64,000 nucleotides of DNA from Comamonas sp. (GCA_031277805.1 JAITLR010000017.1:62001-126000); one strand, 5' to 3'. Counted from the first letter of the stretch, positions 8,774-18,084 are shown. Made by a program: numbers and translations. The notes: a model not told the origin generated them from the letters alone.

Positions 8774-9688
8774 ATGCTGCATCTCACCTTGCGTCAATTG
8801 GAGATCTTCTGCGCTGTAGCCCAGGAGGGAACTACGGTGGCTGCTGCAGAAGCGGTAGCGCTATCGCAATCAGCGACCAGCGCCGCACTGCAGCAACTGG
8901 AGTCCGGCCTGGGCGTGCCGCTGTTCGAGCGTGTGGGCAAACGCCTGGTACTCAACGATGCGGGCCGTACCCTGCTGCCCCAGGCGCTGGCCGTGCTGGA
9001 GCAGACCCGGGGCATAGAGCAGGCGTTTTCGGCCAAGGCGGCCAATATGCCGGTACGCCTGCGCGTGGCGGCCAGTACCACCATCGGCACCTACGCCCTG
9101 CCGCAGGTGCTGGCGCGGCTGGCCCGGTCGCATCCGCTGGTGCGCGTGGATCTGCAGATTGCCAATACCCAGGAGGTGGGCGAAGCCGTGCAGGCGCTGG
9201 AGGTGGACCTGGGCCTGATCGAAGGCAGCAGCCATTGGCAGGGGCTGGAGGTGGAACCCTGGCTCAGCGACGAGCTGGTCATTGTGGCCTCGCCCAGCGA
9301 TCCGTTGGCCCAGCAGGCGCGCAGCAAGCCGCTGGGCGTGGCGGCGCTGCGCAAGGCCGCCTGGCTGTTGCGCGAGGCAGGCTCGGGCACGCGTGAAATG
9401 GTCGAGCATGCGCTGCTGCCGCATCTGCACCAGTTGCCGGCAGCGGCCACGCTGGGTAGCTCGGAGGCGATTGCGCGCTGCGTGGAGCAGGGTCTTGGCA
9501 TCAGCTGCCTGTCGCGCGTGCTGGTGGAGGCACAGCTGCAGACCCAGGCGCTGGAGATTCTGCCCACGACGCTGCCGCGCATGTGGCGCAACTTCTCTCT
9601 GGTGCAGCGCGCGGGCAAGCGGCGCTCTCCCGCGCTGGAGGCTTTTGTGGCGGCCTGCCATGCCAGCGTGCCGCCGGAATCTCCATGA
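8774..9688 (+). CDS. LysR-family regulator (YeiE-like)
   Basis: Transcription factor of 304 aa. Residues 1-60 form the LysR winged helix-turn-helix (LRQLEIFCAVAQEG, then SQSATSAALQQLESGLGVPL). The rest is the periplasmic-binding-protein-like effector domain, with RLRVAASTTIGTYALPQVLA opening it. The start MLHLTLRQ is the family-typical one. A 13-residue N-terminal extension is possible but has no support. Its divergent position next to a YeiH-type permease mirrors yeiE-yeiH, so it probably senses the permease substrate or a related anion. Confidence 0.88.
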   Translation: MLHLTLRQLEIFCAVAQEGTTVAAAEAVALSQSATSAALQQLESGLGVPLFERVGKRLVLNDAGRTLLPQALAVLEQTRGIEQAFSAKAANMPVRLRVAASTTIGTYALPQVLARLARSHPLVRVDLQIANTQEVGEAVQALEVDLGLIEGSSHWQGLEVEPWLSDELVIVASPSDPLAQQARSKPLGVAALRKAAWLLREAGSGTREMVEHALLPHLHQLPAAATLGSSEAIARCVEQGLGISCLSRVLVEAQLQTQALEILPTTLPRMWRNFSLVQRAGKRRSPALEAFVAACHASVPPESP

Positions 9689-9840
9689 AAATCGCCTTTC
9701 GGCATGCAGTGCATGCGCTGGCAGCTATGGTTTTTGCTGGCGCAACATTTTCTTGTCTTGAGGCTTTTTGCCCCTATATTGCATAGACAAGCCCGCCACA
9801 AATCGTGCAGCGCCGGGCCAGACAAGCAGGGAGAATCACC

Positions 9841-10059
9841 ATGAAAACCATTGACGAAATGCTGCACCTGGACTTGCTGACCCATGAGCAGCATCTGCAG
9901 ATCAGCCACTGGATTGACGCAGCCGATTCCCCCGAAGCGATTTTGCAAATGCCGGCGCCGCTATGGCAGGCCGTGGAGCGTGCCAGCCAGACCATGGGCG
10001 TGAACGAAGACCTGGAGCGCCCGCCGGCGCTGGATGCTGGAGGGCTGGCCTTCGGTTAA
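9841..10059 (+). CDS. small hypothetical protein
   Basis: A 72-aa acidic, soluble protein with no signal peptide or membrane helix, starting MKTIDEML after an AGGGAG ribosome-binding site. It is predicted mostly helical, with HEQHLQISHWIDAADSPEAI as a central region. I do not recognise the family. It stands alone between a LysR gene and a convergent small secreted protein. The good ribosome-binding site and codon use support it as a real gene. Confidence 0.6.
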   Translation: MKTIDEMLHLDLLTHEQHLQISHWIDAADSPEAILQMPAPLWQAVERASQTMGVNEDLERPPALDAGGLAFG

Positions 10060-10084
10060 CCGCCGGCCGGACGGTCATGCGCGC

Positions 10085-10456
10085 TCAGTGCGAGTCCTTG
10101 TTCAGCATGTGAAGCTGCTGGCACTCCTGCTCGCGCTGCTGCGTGCTCATGGTTGCCCATCTCTGCTGAAAGCTGGTCAGCGCCCGGGTATAGATGCTGT
10201 CGTATTCGGCGGAGCTGAAGCCCAGGTGCCCGGGCATGCTCTTGCGGTGCAGGGCACGGGTTGCCTGTACGTCTTTCTCGCTGACCAGGCCGCATTTCAG
10301 GGTCTGCTCGCTCATGGTGGCCCCCGTCTCTATCAGGCTGAGCTTGATGTCGTGCTCCGAGGCATTGCCGGGCAAAGCACGCTCGGAGGGCTGGGCATGG
10401 GCTAGCGGGCCGCCTAGAGCCATGGCCAGCAGGGTCAGGGTGATACCTGTCTTCAT
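10085..10456 (-). CDS. small exported hypothetical protein downstream of creA
   Basis: A 123-aa protein with a clear Sec signal peptide ([16 protein letters not shown], cleavage probably after AHA) and a mature helical domain containing two cysteines ([10 protein letters not shown] and EQECQQLH) that could form a periplasmic disulfide. I do not recognise the family. Its start overlaps the creA stop by four bases, so it is co-translated with creA and may share its unknown envelope role. Confidence 0.7.
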   Translation of the reverse strand: MKTGITLTLLAMALGGPLAHAQPSERALPGNASEHDIKLSLIETGATMSEQTLKCGLVSEKDVQATRALHRKSMPGHLGFSSAEYDSIYTRALTSFQQRWATMSTQQREQECQQLHMLNKDSH

Positions 10457-10956
10457 TTCTTGAGCGGGATGGGTGTGCCGTGAGGCACGGCCACGGCCGT
10501 CACGCTGTTCTGGGGCGAGCCTTCGATGACGCGGTCGGAATACGTCATATAGACCAGGGCATTGCGCTTGGCGTCCACCATGCGCACCACGCGCAGACGC
10601 TTGAACAGCAGCGAGGTGCGCTCGGTAAACACTTCTTCCTGCTGCTTGAGCGGCTCGGTAATCTGTATGCCTGCCGTGGCCTGGCAGACGATGGAAGCTT
10701 CGGAGCGGTCCTCGGCCAGACCCAGGCCGCCCTTGATACCGCCGGTCTTGGCGCGCGAGACGTAGCAGGTCACGCCCTGCACCTTGGGGTCGTCATAGGC
10801 GTCGACCACGATTTTGTGATCGGGGCCAATCCATTTGAAGACGGTATCCACCGCGCCGATCTGTTCGGCATGGCTCATGCCCACAAAGGCCATGGTTCCA
10901 ACGGTGGCTGCAGCGGCAACAAGAACAGCGGAGAGAATTTTCATGGGGGTGCGCAT
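10453..10956 (-). CDS. creA: CreA family periplasmic protein
   Basis: Exported protein of 167 aa with an N-terminal signal peptide ending near SHAEQIG. The CreA core is strongly conserved: [37 protein letters not shown] and [11 protein letters not shown]. CreA is the first gene of the E. coli creABCD locus, but its biochemical role is unknown. Here it stands without the two-component genes. The start may be the second Met, four codons in (MKILSAV). Neither start has a good Shine-Dalgarno sequence. It is coupled to the small exported protein that follows. Confidence 0.88.
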   Translation of the reverse strand: MRTPMKILSAVLVAAAATVGTMAFVGMSHAEQIGAVDTVFKWIGPDHKIVVDAYDDPKVQGVTCYVSRAKTGGIKGGLGLAEDRSEASIVCQATAGIQITEPLKQQEEVFTERTSLLFKRLRVVRMVDAKRNALVYMTYSDRVIEGSPQNSVTAVAVPHGTPIPLKK

Positions 10957-10982
10957 GGGTGAGAGCAGAGGTGAAAGAAATT

Positions 10983-11006
10983 AAGGGTTAACCCTTGTCA
11001 ATGACA
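10983..11006. promoter_or_regulatory. two adjoining palindromes upstream of creA
   Basis: A perfect 14-base palindrome AAGGGTTAACCCTT (10983-10996) is directly followed by TGTCA-A-TGACA (10996-11006). They lie 27 bases before the creA start, in the divergent region shared with the MFS gene. They are candidate operators with no recognised regulator. Confidence 0.4.
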
Positions 11007-11217
11007 GGAAATTGTGCCTGATCGCCGCCGAAAAAGCTGTGCTCTGGGGACAATACAGCTCTGCCGCGACGCTTGCTCGTCTGCATGGCAATACAGATTC
11101 CTGGGGTGCTTCTTCAGCACCTGCCAATTCTCCCGGGTGCGCCGACCTGCTCGTAACGCACCAACCCTCTTGCTTTCTTTGGTGTGCCGCAGCCGTTCTG
11201 GCCGTGGCTGGCTTTCC

Positions 11218-12345
11218 ATGTCATCTCCAAAATCCGCGCCCGGTCTGGGCGCTTCTTCGTTGTTGCTGATGGCGCTGGCCTGCGGTCTGTGCGCGGGCGG
11301 CAATTATTTCAATCAGCCGCTGCTGCATTCCATTGCTCAGCATTTTGAGGTCGCCGAATCGGCAGCGGCCGCCAGCGTGACGCTGGCTCAGGTGGCCTAT
11401 GCCTGCGGCTTGATGCTGCTGGCGGCCCTGGGCCAGGCCTTATGCGGGTTGGCGGGCAATCTGAATCTGTTTTTGCTGGGCACGCTGATGGCGGGCCTGT
11501 TTTCGGTGGCAGCCCAGGTGCTGGTGCCCATGGCTGCAGCACTGGCACAACCGGGCCAGGGCGGCCGCGCCGTGGGCTGGGTGATGAGCGGGCTGTTGCT
11601 GGGCATTCTGCTGGCGCGCAGCGTGGCCGGTGTGGTGTCAGACGCCTGGGGCTGGCAAGCCGTGTACCAGGGCGCGGCTCTGCTGATGGCCGTGGTGGCT
11701 CTGTGGCTGTGGAAGGCGTTGCCAGCATCACGCAACCCCAGCCCCACCAGTTATCCCCAGGTGCTGGGCAGCATGTGGCAGCTGCTGCGCAGCCAGCCGG
11801 GTCTGCGTCAGCGCACCCTGGTCAGCGCGCTGGCGTTTGCCTCCTGCAGCGTACTTTTTTCCACCATGGCGCTGCAGCTGGCCAGCGGCCCGCTGGGGTT
11901 GGATGATGGGCAGATCGGCTTGATCGGTCTGGCCGGAGCCGCGGGTGCATTGGTCGCCACGCAGGCCGGGCGACTGGTGGACAAGGGCCTGGGACGCATC
12001 AGCTGTGCGATCGGCGCCCTGGCCCTGCTGCTGTCCTGGCCCATGCTGTGGTGGGGCGGGGCGCACCTGGGCTGGTTTGTATTGGGCATGGTGGTGATCG
12101 ATCTGGGTCTGCAATGCCTGAACATCACCAACCAGGCCACGGTGGCGCAACTGCTGCCCGCAGCACGCGGGCGCATGAATGCCGTCTATATGACGGGCTA
12201 CTTCACCGGCGCCGCCGCAGGCTCTGCCCTGGGTACGCTGGCCTGGCGTATCGACGGCTGGCAGGGCGCATGTGTCCTGGGCGTGGCGCTGGCGGTGATG
12301 GCGGGTCTTGGCACTTTCAGCATGCGCAAGACCCACCGTCTGTAA
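11218..12345 (+). CDS. MFS transporter, apparently missing an internal segment
   Basis: Major facilitator protein of 375 aa from the AraJ/sugar-efflux-like group (ACGLCAGGNYFNQPLL near the start, GRLVDKGLGRISCAIGALAL in the second half, RGRMNAVYMTGYFTGAAAGS late). In relatives, helix 2 is followed by a motif A loop of the form LGDxxxRR and then helix 3. Here LMLLAALG runs straight into QALCGLAG, so about 20 residues including motif A and part of helix 3 appear to be absent. The frame is kept. The total length is short for the family. Function may be lost. The start is MSSPKSAP; an open frame upstream has no conserved content. Confidence 0.72.
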   Translation: MSSPKSAPGLGASSLLLMALACGLCAGGNYFNQPLLHSIAQHFEVAESAAAASVTLAQVAYACGLMLLAALGQALCGLAGNLNLFLLGTLMAGLFSVAAQVLVPMAAALAQPGQGGRAVGWVMSGLLLGILLARSVAGVVSDAWGWQAVYQGAALLMAVVALWLWKALPASRNPSPTSYPQVLGSMWQLLRSQPGLRQRTLVSALAFASCSVLFSTMALQLASGPLGLDDGQIGLIGLAGAAGALVATQAGRLVDKGLGRISCAIGALALLLSWPMLWWGGAHLGWFVLGMVVIDLGLQCLNITNQATVAQLLPAARGRMNAVYMTGYFTGAAAGSALGTLAWRIDGWQGACVLGVALAVMAGLGTFSMRKTHRL

Positions 12346-12350
12346 GCCGC

Positions 12351-14669
12351 TTAAAGATCCCAGCGCAGCGAGGCGGTGTAGGTCCGCTGCGGATAGGGGT
12401 GGAAGTTCCAGTACTGGTAGTTGTTGAGGTTGTCTATGCCAAAGGCTGCCGATAGCTGCCTGTCGATCTGGTAGCGGGCGCGCAGATCGACAGTGAAGTA
12501 TTTGCTGGCCCCCATATAGGTGCTGGCATTGACATCGCTGTTGTCCAGGTTCGAGTACTGGCGGCCGCTGTAGCGCGCAGCCACCGTCAGCGCCCAGCGG
12601 TCCGTGGGCTGATAGGTGGCCCAGGCGGTGGCACGCCAGCGCGGCACACGCGGCTGCCATTTGCCCACGCTGGCGGGGTTGGCGGCATTGGCCACGATCT
12701 GGGAGTCGGCCCAGGTCAGGCTGCCGCCCAGGTCCAGTCCGCGAAGCCCTATGGATCGTCCGACGGACTGCGCCGAGTAGGACAGCTCCAGCCCCGTGGT
12801 GCGTACCTTGTCCACGTTCTGCACGGCCGAGGTGGTGCTGCCGGGAATCAGCTGGCTGTAGAGCGCGTCGCGCGTGCTCTCATGAAACAGCGTGGCGCGC
12901 AGCAGGCCATTGCCAAGGTCTTGCTCGGCCGAGAGCTCGCTGGTCCAGGAGCGTTCGGGCTTGAGATTCGGGTTGTTGATGAAGGACAGCGCACCGCCCG
13001 AGGTCGCGCCGTAGAGTTCGCCCACCGTGGGAAAGCGCACCGAGCGGCCCAGCGATGCCTTGAGCGTGGTGTTGCGGGCCAGCTGGTAGGCCAGTGCCGC
13101 CTTGGGCGAGAAATGCGATTCGCTGCGCTTGTCATAGCCGAGCTGGCTGCTGGCCGTGGCGGTGTGGCCGTCGCTGGCCGTCCAGTCTTCCCAGCGCAGG
13201 CCCAGCACGGACTTCCACCTGGAGGAAATCTTCCAGCTGTCCTGCGCCCAGAGGTAGCGGGTCTCGCTGCGGCCGCCGACCTGGCTGACCAATGCTTGCG
13301 GATTGGCAGGTCCGGATTGCCAGTCTCCGAGCACACCGTATTTGCCGATGTTCAGCTTGTAGGCATCGCGGCCCGCGCCAAAGTCCACGATATGCGCGCC
13401 CTGCAGGCCGTCGGGCCGCCAGATGCTCTTGGCGGCGACGGTGTTCCAGCCTGTACCGCCCTGATCCTGCAAGGTGCCGGCGCCGCCCTGGGCTGCAGCG
13501 GGCAGGGCGATGCTGGGAGCGCGTTGCTGATCCTTGCCGTAGTCATAGAGGCTGGCGCTGAGTTCCCAGTCAAAAGTCTCGCGCGTGTGGCTTTTGAGAG
13601 AGACGCCATGCATGGTGTGGGTCTGGCTGTCCTGGCTCAGGCCAAAGGCCGTGGGTGACACCATATAGCTTTTGCCATCGATATTGATCGGGCCGCTGTA
13701 GATGGTCTGGCCGTCGGGGCCTTTGAGGTAGCTTTCGACCCGGCCCTGGGCGCTGTTCTGCCACCAGCCCAGCGTGTAGCTGGCGCGCAGCGTGGGCGTG
13801 ATGTCATAGGCCAACTTGATCTTGGCGTGATCCTGCTGCGTGCGGTACTGAGTGCCCGCACCCAGGATGTACCAGGGCTGGTTGGTGGTGTTCAGTCCTG
13901 CGATGGCGCCAGTCACCGGCGTGCCCGCGCTGCCTGCCGAGCCGGCCGATTGCAGCACAAAGGGAAAGGTCAGCGGCTGGCTGTTGCTGTCCGTATGGTT
14001 GAGATTGATCCAGAACGACCAGGGGCCGCTTCTGCTGCCGATGGAGGCGCTGCTGTTCCAGCTGCTGTAGTGGCCGCTGCTGCCCAGCACATGGCTGGGC
14101 TGGGACGAGTAGCCTGCGGCGGCGTGGGCTTCGAGCTTGTCGGGCATGCGCGTCACATAGTCCACCACGGCGCCGGCGGAGTTGCCGGGATAGGCGGCCG
14201 AGAACGGGCCATACATCACATCGACGCGCTCGATCTCCTCGGGCGTGACCAGGCCCCAGCGTGGTGCGTAATTGCTGCCGTTGGCAATGCCGTTACCCAG
14301 ATAGTTGGACAGCAGAATTCCGTCCGCATAGACGGCCGAGCGTGCGCTATTGCCCGTGCCGGAAGCACGCGTGGAGAGGATGGCGTGGTTGTAGTCGCCG
14401 ATATAGCGCTTGCGCACCAGCAGACTGGGCATGTATTTGAGCGCGTCCTCGCTGTCGGCGGCGTTGATGCGGGTCTCTATCTCCTCGCGTGTGATGCCTT
14501 CTATCGTGGTCGGAATCTGCGTGGGCAGCGAGCTGGGCTGGCCGCCTGTGACGGTGACGACGCCCAACTCTCTGCTGCGCTCGGGAGTTTCGGAAATGTC
14601 CTGTGCACTTTGCGCCAGGCATGGCAATGCAATGCCACTGACCACCAGTGGCAAAAAAATCTTGTTCAT
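12351..14669 (-). CDS. TonB-dependent outer-membrane receptor
   Basis: Outer-membrane receptor of 772 aa with a signal peptide (MNKIFLPLVVSGIALP, cleavage after LAQ), a TonB-box-like stretch (ELGVVTVTGG) at about 34-43, a plug domain (about 50-180, with SARSAVYADGILLSNYLG) and a long beta-barrel ending TASLRWDL. GAGGTAAG provides the ribosome-binding site. It lies 94 bases downstream of a DUF2946 gene on the same strand. That pairing is often seen around copper or other metal uptake, so a metal complex is a reasonable guess. The importer at the start of the window could also serve it. The substrate is not determined. Confidence 0.88.
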   Translation of the reverse strand: MNKIFLPLVVSGIALPCLAQSAQDISETPERSRELGVVTVTGGQPSSLPTQIPTTIEGITREEIETRINAADSEDALKYMPSLLVRKRYIGDYNHAILSTRASGTGNSARSAVYADGILLSNYLGNGIANGSNYAPRWGLVTPEEIERVDVMYGPFSAAYPGNSAGAVVDYVTRMPDKLEAHAAAGYSSQPSHVLGSSGHYSSWNSSASIGSRSGPWSFWINLNHTDSNSQPLTFPFVLQSAGSAGSAGTPVTGAIAGLNTTNQPWYILGAGTQYRTQQDHAKIKLAYDITPTLRASYTLGWWQNSAQGRVESYLKGPDGQTIYSGPINIDGKSYMVSPTAFGLSQDSQTHTMHGVSLKSHTRETFDWELSASLYDYGKDQQRAPSIALPAAAQGGAGTLQDQGGTGWNTVAAKSIWRPDGLQGAHIVDFGAGRDAYKLNIGKYGVLGDWQSGPANPQALVSQVGGRSETRYLWAQDSWKISSRWKSVLGLRWEDWTASDGHTATASSQLGYDKRSESHFSPKAALAYQLARNTTLKASLGRSVRFPTVGELYGATSGGALSFINNPNLKPERSWTSELSAEQDLGNGLLRATLFHESTRDALYSQLIPGSTTSAVQNVDKVRTTGLELSYSAQSVGRSIGLRGLDLGGSLTWADSQIVANAANPASVGKWQPRVPRWRATAWATYQPTDRWALTVAARYSGRQYSNLDNSDVNASTYMGASKYFTVDLRARYQIDRQLSAAFGIDNLNNYQYWNFHPYPQRTYTASLRWDL

Positions 14670-14763
14670 GGATGCTTACCTCGGAGCATGCGGTTCTTCG
14701 CGATGTCCAGAAAAACTGATAGCGGCCAGCGCAGATCAGGGCTGCGCCGGAGCCGGAAATAGT

Positions 14764-15159
14764 TCAGAGATAGGCAGAAGGCGGCCCGCGCGCGGGCAGA
14801 GGGGCGGCGGTAATCGACGCGATGCGGGCCCGCTCCACAGGCTGCAGCGCATGCCAGAGAGGGGAAGCAGTCGGAGGCGGTAGCTGCAGCTCTGGCGGCG
14901 GTGGTGCTGCAAGGGGCAGACACATCGGGCAATCAAGATGTCCCGCGCCCAAGGCTATGTGATCGCTGCCGCCGCCATCACCGATGACGATCAGCTTTAC
15001 GGCGCCGGTGCTGGTGCAGATCAGCTCGAAGCCATGCGGCTGAACCAGCGGCGATGCCACGGCGGCGCCCATTGACAGTGCAAACCATGCCAGCACGCAC
15101 TGGCCCAGCAGGCAGGCGGCAATGCGGCGCAGCGATTGCAAAGTCATGGCTGGCATCAT
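14764..15159 (-). CDS. DUF2946 family protein
   Basis: A 131-aa protein with an N-terminal hydrophobic segment (ACLLGQCVLAWFALSMGAAVA) serving as a signal or anchor. It is followed by the DUF2946 core, with PHGFELICTSTG and a histidine-cysteine element HLDCPMCLPL that could bind a metal. The C-terminal part is proline-rich. The start may be at the first Met or four codons later (MTLQSLRR). DUF2946 proteins are commonly neighbours of metal transport or copper-response genes, and a TonB receptor follows here. The role is unproven. Confidence 0.75.
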   Translation of the reverse strand: MMPAMTLQSLRRIAACLLGQCVLAWFALSMGAAVASPLVQPHGFELICTSTGAVKLIVIGDGGGSDHIALGAGHLDCPMCLPLAAPPPPELQLPPPTASPLWHALQPVERARIASITAAPLPARGPPSAYL

Positions 15160-15237
15160 AAAGGTTCGCCATCATGTGTGAAATATGTTGCAAACGCTTG
15201 CTGCATCTGCGCAACATGCTCTGCTTTCAATAACAAA

Positions 15238-15262
15238 ACCCGGCCTGGGCCGGGTGTGTTTT
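15238..15262 (-). terminator. bidirectional terminator downstream of cphA
   Basis: Perfect eight-base stem ACCCGGCC / GGCCGGGT with a two-base centre, flanked by T-rich sequence on both strands. It is about 175 bases past the cphA stop on the minus strand. Confidence 0.75.
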
Positions 15263-15315
15263 TCGCTGCAATTGATGACTCAAGCACCGCAAGCGACCTT
15301 CAAAACTGGCGTGTC

Positions 15316-15438
15316 CCAAACCAGAGACAACCAGCAAGCGCCGCCGCGCAGCGAGGCTGTCGTTCCCCTTCCTTAGCGCGAAGCGCGTAGAGAAAGGGGC
15401 GCCCGGCTAGGGGGAAGGCGCGTCAGCGCCTCAGGGGG
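15316..15438. repeat. Comamonadaceae-type intergenic GC-rich repeat
   Basis: GC-rich element between the terminator and the cphA stop. It has the modules CAGCAAG...CCGC, GTCGTTCCCC and GGGGGAAGGCGCG...CAGGGGG. The same modules recur at 41768-41862 and 42556-42659. The CCCC and GGGG blocks can pair to form a hairpin. Confidence 0.65.
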
Positions 15439-18009
15439 TTACTGAGCTGCCACATGCTTTCGCAGATGCTCCAGCGCTTCTTCCACCTGATCCACCAGCA
15501 CCAGGCACAGGTCGCCGGCTTGCAGACGGCTCAGTGCGTGGTCGATGGCGATGAACTCGCCGTGGATTTCGGTGCTGTAGCTGGTGCGGGCAGCGCCTTC
15601 CAGGCCCTTGCGCAGCAGGCCCAGCACTTCGCCATCTTCACGGCCGCGCTGGCAGGCATCCTGGTAGAGAATCACGTCGTCGAACACCTTGCCCAGGATC
15701 TGGGTCTGCTCGACGATGTCCTGGTCGCGGCGGTCGCCAGCGCCAGAGATCACCACGCTGCGCTTCTTGGCAGGCATGGCTTCCACGGCCTGAACCAGGG
15801 CGCGCATGGCGTCGGGGTTGTGGCCGTAGTCGGCAATGATGGTCGCGCCCTTGTAATCCATCACGTTGAAACGTGCCGGGGCGTTGTCGCTGTCGTTGAG
15901 AAAGCCTGCCAGGCCGCGGCGGATGGTCTGCCAGGGGAGGCCGGAGGCCCAGGCCGCACCGATGGAGGCCATGATGTTCTCCACCTGGAAGGTGATGGTG
16001 CCGCCCCGGGTCAGCGGGATCTCGCGCAGCGGAATCGATTCGCGCCACGAGCCTTCTGCCGCAACGATGGAGTCGCCGTCCACATAGACCACGCGGCTGC
16101 CCTGAGCGCGGTGCGTGGCCATGACGGGGTGGTGACGGTCGGCGGCAAAGAAGATGACCTTTCCGGGGCAGACATGGGCCATGGCTGCGACCAGCGGGTC
16201 GGCTGCGTTGAGCACGGCATAGCCGGTGGGGGCCACGTTCTGCACGATGACGCGCTTGAGAACGCTGACATCTTCCTTGGTGGTGATGAAGTTCAGACCC
16301 AGGTGGTCGCCTTCGCCGACATTGGTGACCACGGCGACCTGGCAGCGGTCAAAGCCCAGGCCTTCGCGCAGAATGCCGCCGCGTGCGCATTCGAGCACGG
16401 CTGCATCGGTCTCGGGGTGGGCGAGGGCGTTGCGGGCACTCTTGGGACCCGAGCAGTCGCCGCTGTCGATCTGGCGCCCGTTGACCCACACGCCATCGGT
16501 ATTGGTCATGGCGGTGCGCCAGCCATGCGAGGTGAACAAATGGGCGATCACGCGCGTGGTCGTGGTCTTGCCATTGGTGCCGGTGACGGCGACCAGTGGA
16601 ATGCGGCCATCGTCGCCAGGGGCAAACAGCTCGTCCACCATGGGCACGCCCACATTGCGGGGACGGCCAAACGAGGGTGCCAGATGCATGCGCAGGCCGG
16701 GGGCGGCGTTCACTTCCACAATGCCGCCGCTTTGCTCTTCCAGGGGCTTGAGCATGGTTTCGCAGACCACGTCCACGCCGCAGATGTGCAGGCCGATGGT
16801 CTGGGCCGCCTCGATGGCGCGCGCCGCGATTTCGGGGTGCACATCGTCGGTCACATCGGTAGCGCTGCCGCCGGTGGACAGATTGGCGTTGTTGCGCAGT
16901 ACCACACGCTGGCCCTGGGCGGGCACGGATTCGGGTGTCAAACCTTCGCTGGCGATGCGGGCGATGGCGATGTCGTCAAGACGGATCTTGGTCAGCGCCG
17001 TGCCGTGGCCGGAGCCGCGGCGCGGGTCCTGGTTGACGATCTGCACCAGCTCGCGAATGGTGTGGGTGCCGTCGCCCAGCACTTGTGGGGGCTCGCGGCG
17101 GGCGGCAGCGACCAGCTGGCCGCCGACGACCAGCATGCGGAAGTCGTGGCCGGGCAGAAAGCGCTCGACCAGAATCTCGTCGCCAAACTCGCTGGCGGTC
17201 TTGTAGGCGGCCTCCAGGCCTTCGCGGCTGGTGATGTTGACCACCACGCCCTTGCCCTGGTTGCCGTCCTGAGGCTTGACCACCACGGGCAGGCCGACCT
17301 CCTGGGCCACGGCCCAGGCGTCTTCCACGTCGGTCACGGGGCGGCCCATGGGCACGGGCACGCCGGCGGCATGCAGCAGGCGCTTGGTCAGGTCCTTGTC
17401 CTGGGCAATCGATTCGGCCACGGCGCTGGTGGAGTCCAGCTCTGCAGCCTGGAAGCGGCGGGCCCTGGAGCCCCAGCCCAGCTGCACCAGCGAACCGCTG
17501 GTCAGACGGCGAAACGGTATGCCACGGGCCACGGCGGCGTCGACAATCGCGCCGGTCGATGGGCCGATGCGGTCATCTTCGTCCAGCTCGCGCAGTTCGG
17601 CGATAGTGGCGTCGGCATCAAAAGGCGTGCCGCTCAGCGCGGCCTGGATCAAGGCTTCGGCGCGTTCCATGGCCAGCTTGCCCACGGCTTCTTCGGTGTA
17701 CTCGACCACCACCTGGAAGGTGCCGTGCTCCACGGTCTCGTGCGTGCGGCTGAAAGTGACTGGGCAGCCTGCCTGGGCCTGCAGCGACAGGGCGGCGACC
17801 TCCAGCACATGGGCCAGCGACAGGCGCTGGTCTGCGCCATGGGGCTGCAAGGTGCCAATGGTGGGAAAACGCGCGCGCAGCTTGTCTTCGAAGCCGGGCA
17901 TGGCGGTGTACAGCAGCTCGCTGTCGTCACAGTGCACGATTGCCTCGATGGCGGTGCTGCGGGTCCAGAGGTTGGGGCCACGCAGGGCTCTGGTGCGGGT
18001 GATCTGCAT
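15439..18009 (-). CDS. cphA: cyanophycin synthetase
   Basis: Cytosolic enzyme of 856 aa that builds multi-L-arginyl-poly-L-aspartate. It adds Asp to the backbone and Arg to the side chains with two ATP-driven ligase sites. Layout: N-terminal domain (1-160); ATP-grasp domain (about 200-460, with VVVKPQDGNQGKGV and IVEVNAAPG); Mur-ligase-like domain (about 475-850) with an intact P-loop GTNGKTTTT at 477-485 and YGHNPDAM late. It is the distal gene of a two-gene unit behind a shorter paralogue. The 95-base spacer carries a short palindromic repeat. It stores nitrogen, carbon and energy. No cyanophycinase gene is seen nearby. Confidence 0.95.
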   Translation of the reverse strand: MQITRTRALRGPNLWTRSTAIEAIVHCDDSELLYTAMPGFEDKLRARFPTIGTLQPHGADQRLSLAHVLEVAALSLQAQAGCPVTFSRTHETVEHGTFQVVVEYTEEAVGKLAMERAEALIQAALSGTPFDADATIAELRELDEDDRIGPSTGAIVDAAVARGIPFRRLTSGSLVQLGWGSRARRFQAAELDSTSAVAESIAQDKDLTKRLLHAAGVPVPMGRPVTDVEDAWAVAQEVGLPVVVKPQDGNQGKGVVVNITSREGLEAAYKTASEFGDEILVERFLPGHDFRMLVVGGQLVAAARREPPQVLGDGTHTIRELVQIVNQDPRRGSGHGTALTKIRLDDIAIARIASEGLTPESVPAQGQRVVLRNNANLSTGGSATDVTDDVHPEIAARAIEAAQTIGLHICGVDVVCETMLKPLEEQSGGIVEVNAAPGLRMHLAPSFGRPRNVGVPMVDELFAPGDDGRIPLVAVTGTNGKTTTTRVIAHLFTSHGWRTAMTNTDGVWVNGRQIDSGDCSGPKSARNALAHPETDAAVLECARGGILREGLGFDRCQVAVVTNVGEGDHLGLNFITTKEDVSVLKRVIVQNVAPTGYAVLNAADPLVAAMAHVCPGKVIFFAADRHHPVMATHRAQGSRVVYVDGDSIVAAEGSWRESIPLREIPLTRGGTITFQVENIMASIGAAWASGLPWQTIRRGLAGFLNDSDNAPARFNVMDYKGATIIADYGHNPDAMRALVQAVEAMPAKKRSVVISGAGDRRDQDIVEQTQILGKVFDDVILYQDACQRGREDGEVLGLLRKGLEGAARTSYSTEIHGEFIAIDHALSRLQAGDLCLVLVDQVEEALEHLRKHVAAQ

Positions 18010-18048
18010 AGTTTTCTTTCAGCTGAATTTCAAGCTTTTTCTTGGTCT

Positions 18049-18084
18049 AGAGCTTATCTGGCAAGCGCTAGCAGCTATATCTAT
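18049..18084. repeat. short GCTAGC-type palindromic repeat
   Basis: Contains AGCGCTAGCAGCTAT, the core of a dispersed family found at eight or more intergenic spots in this window. It occupies the spacer between the two cyanophycin synthetase genes. Confidence 0.6.

Noticed and set aside
11014..11217. N-terminal extension of the MFS gene
   Set aside because: The added 68 residues are Arg/Cys-rich and unlike the family. MSSPKSAP precedes the first helix at the normal distance.
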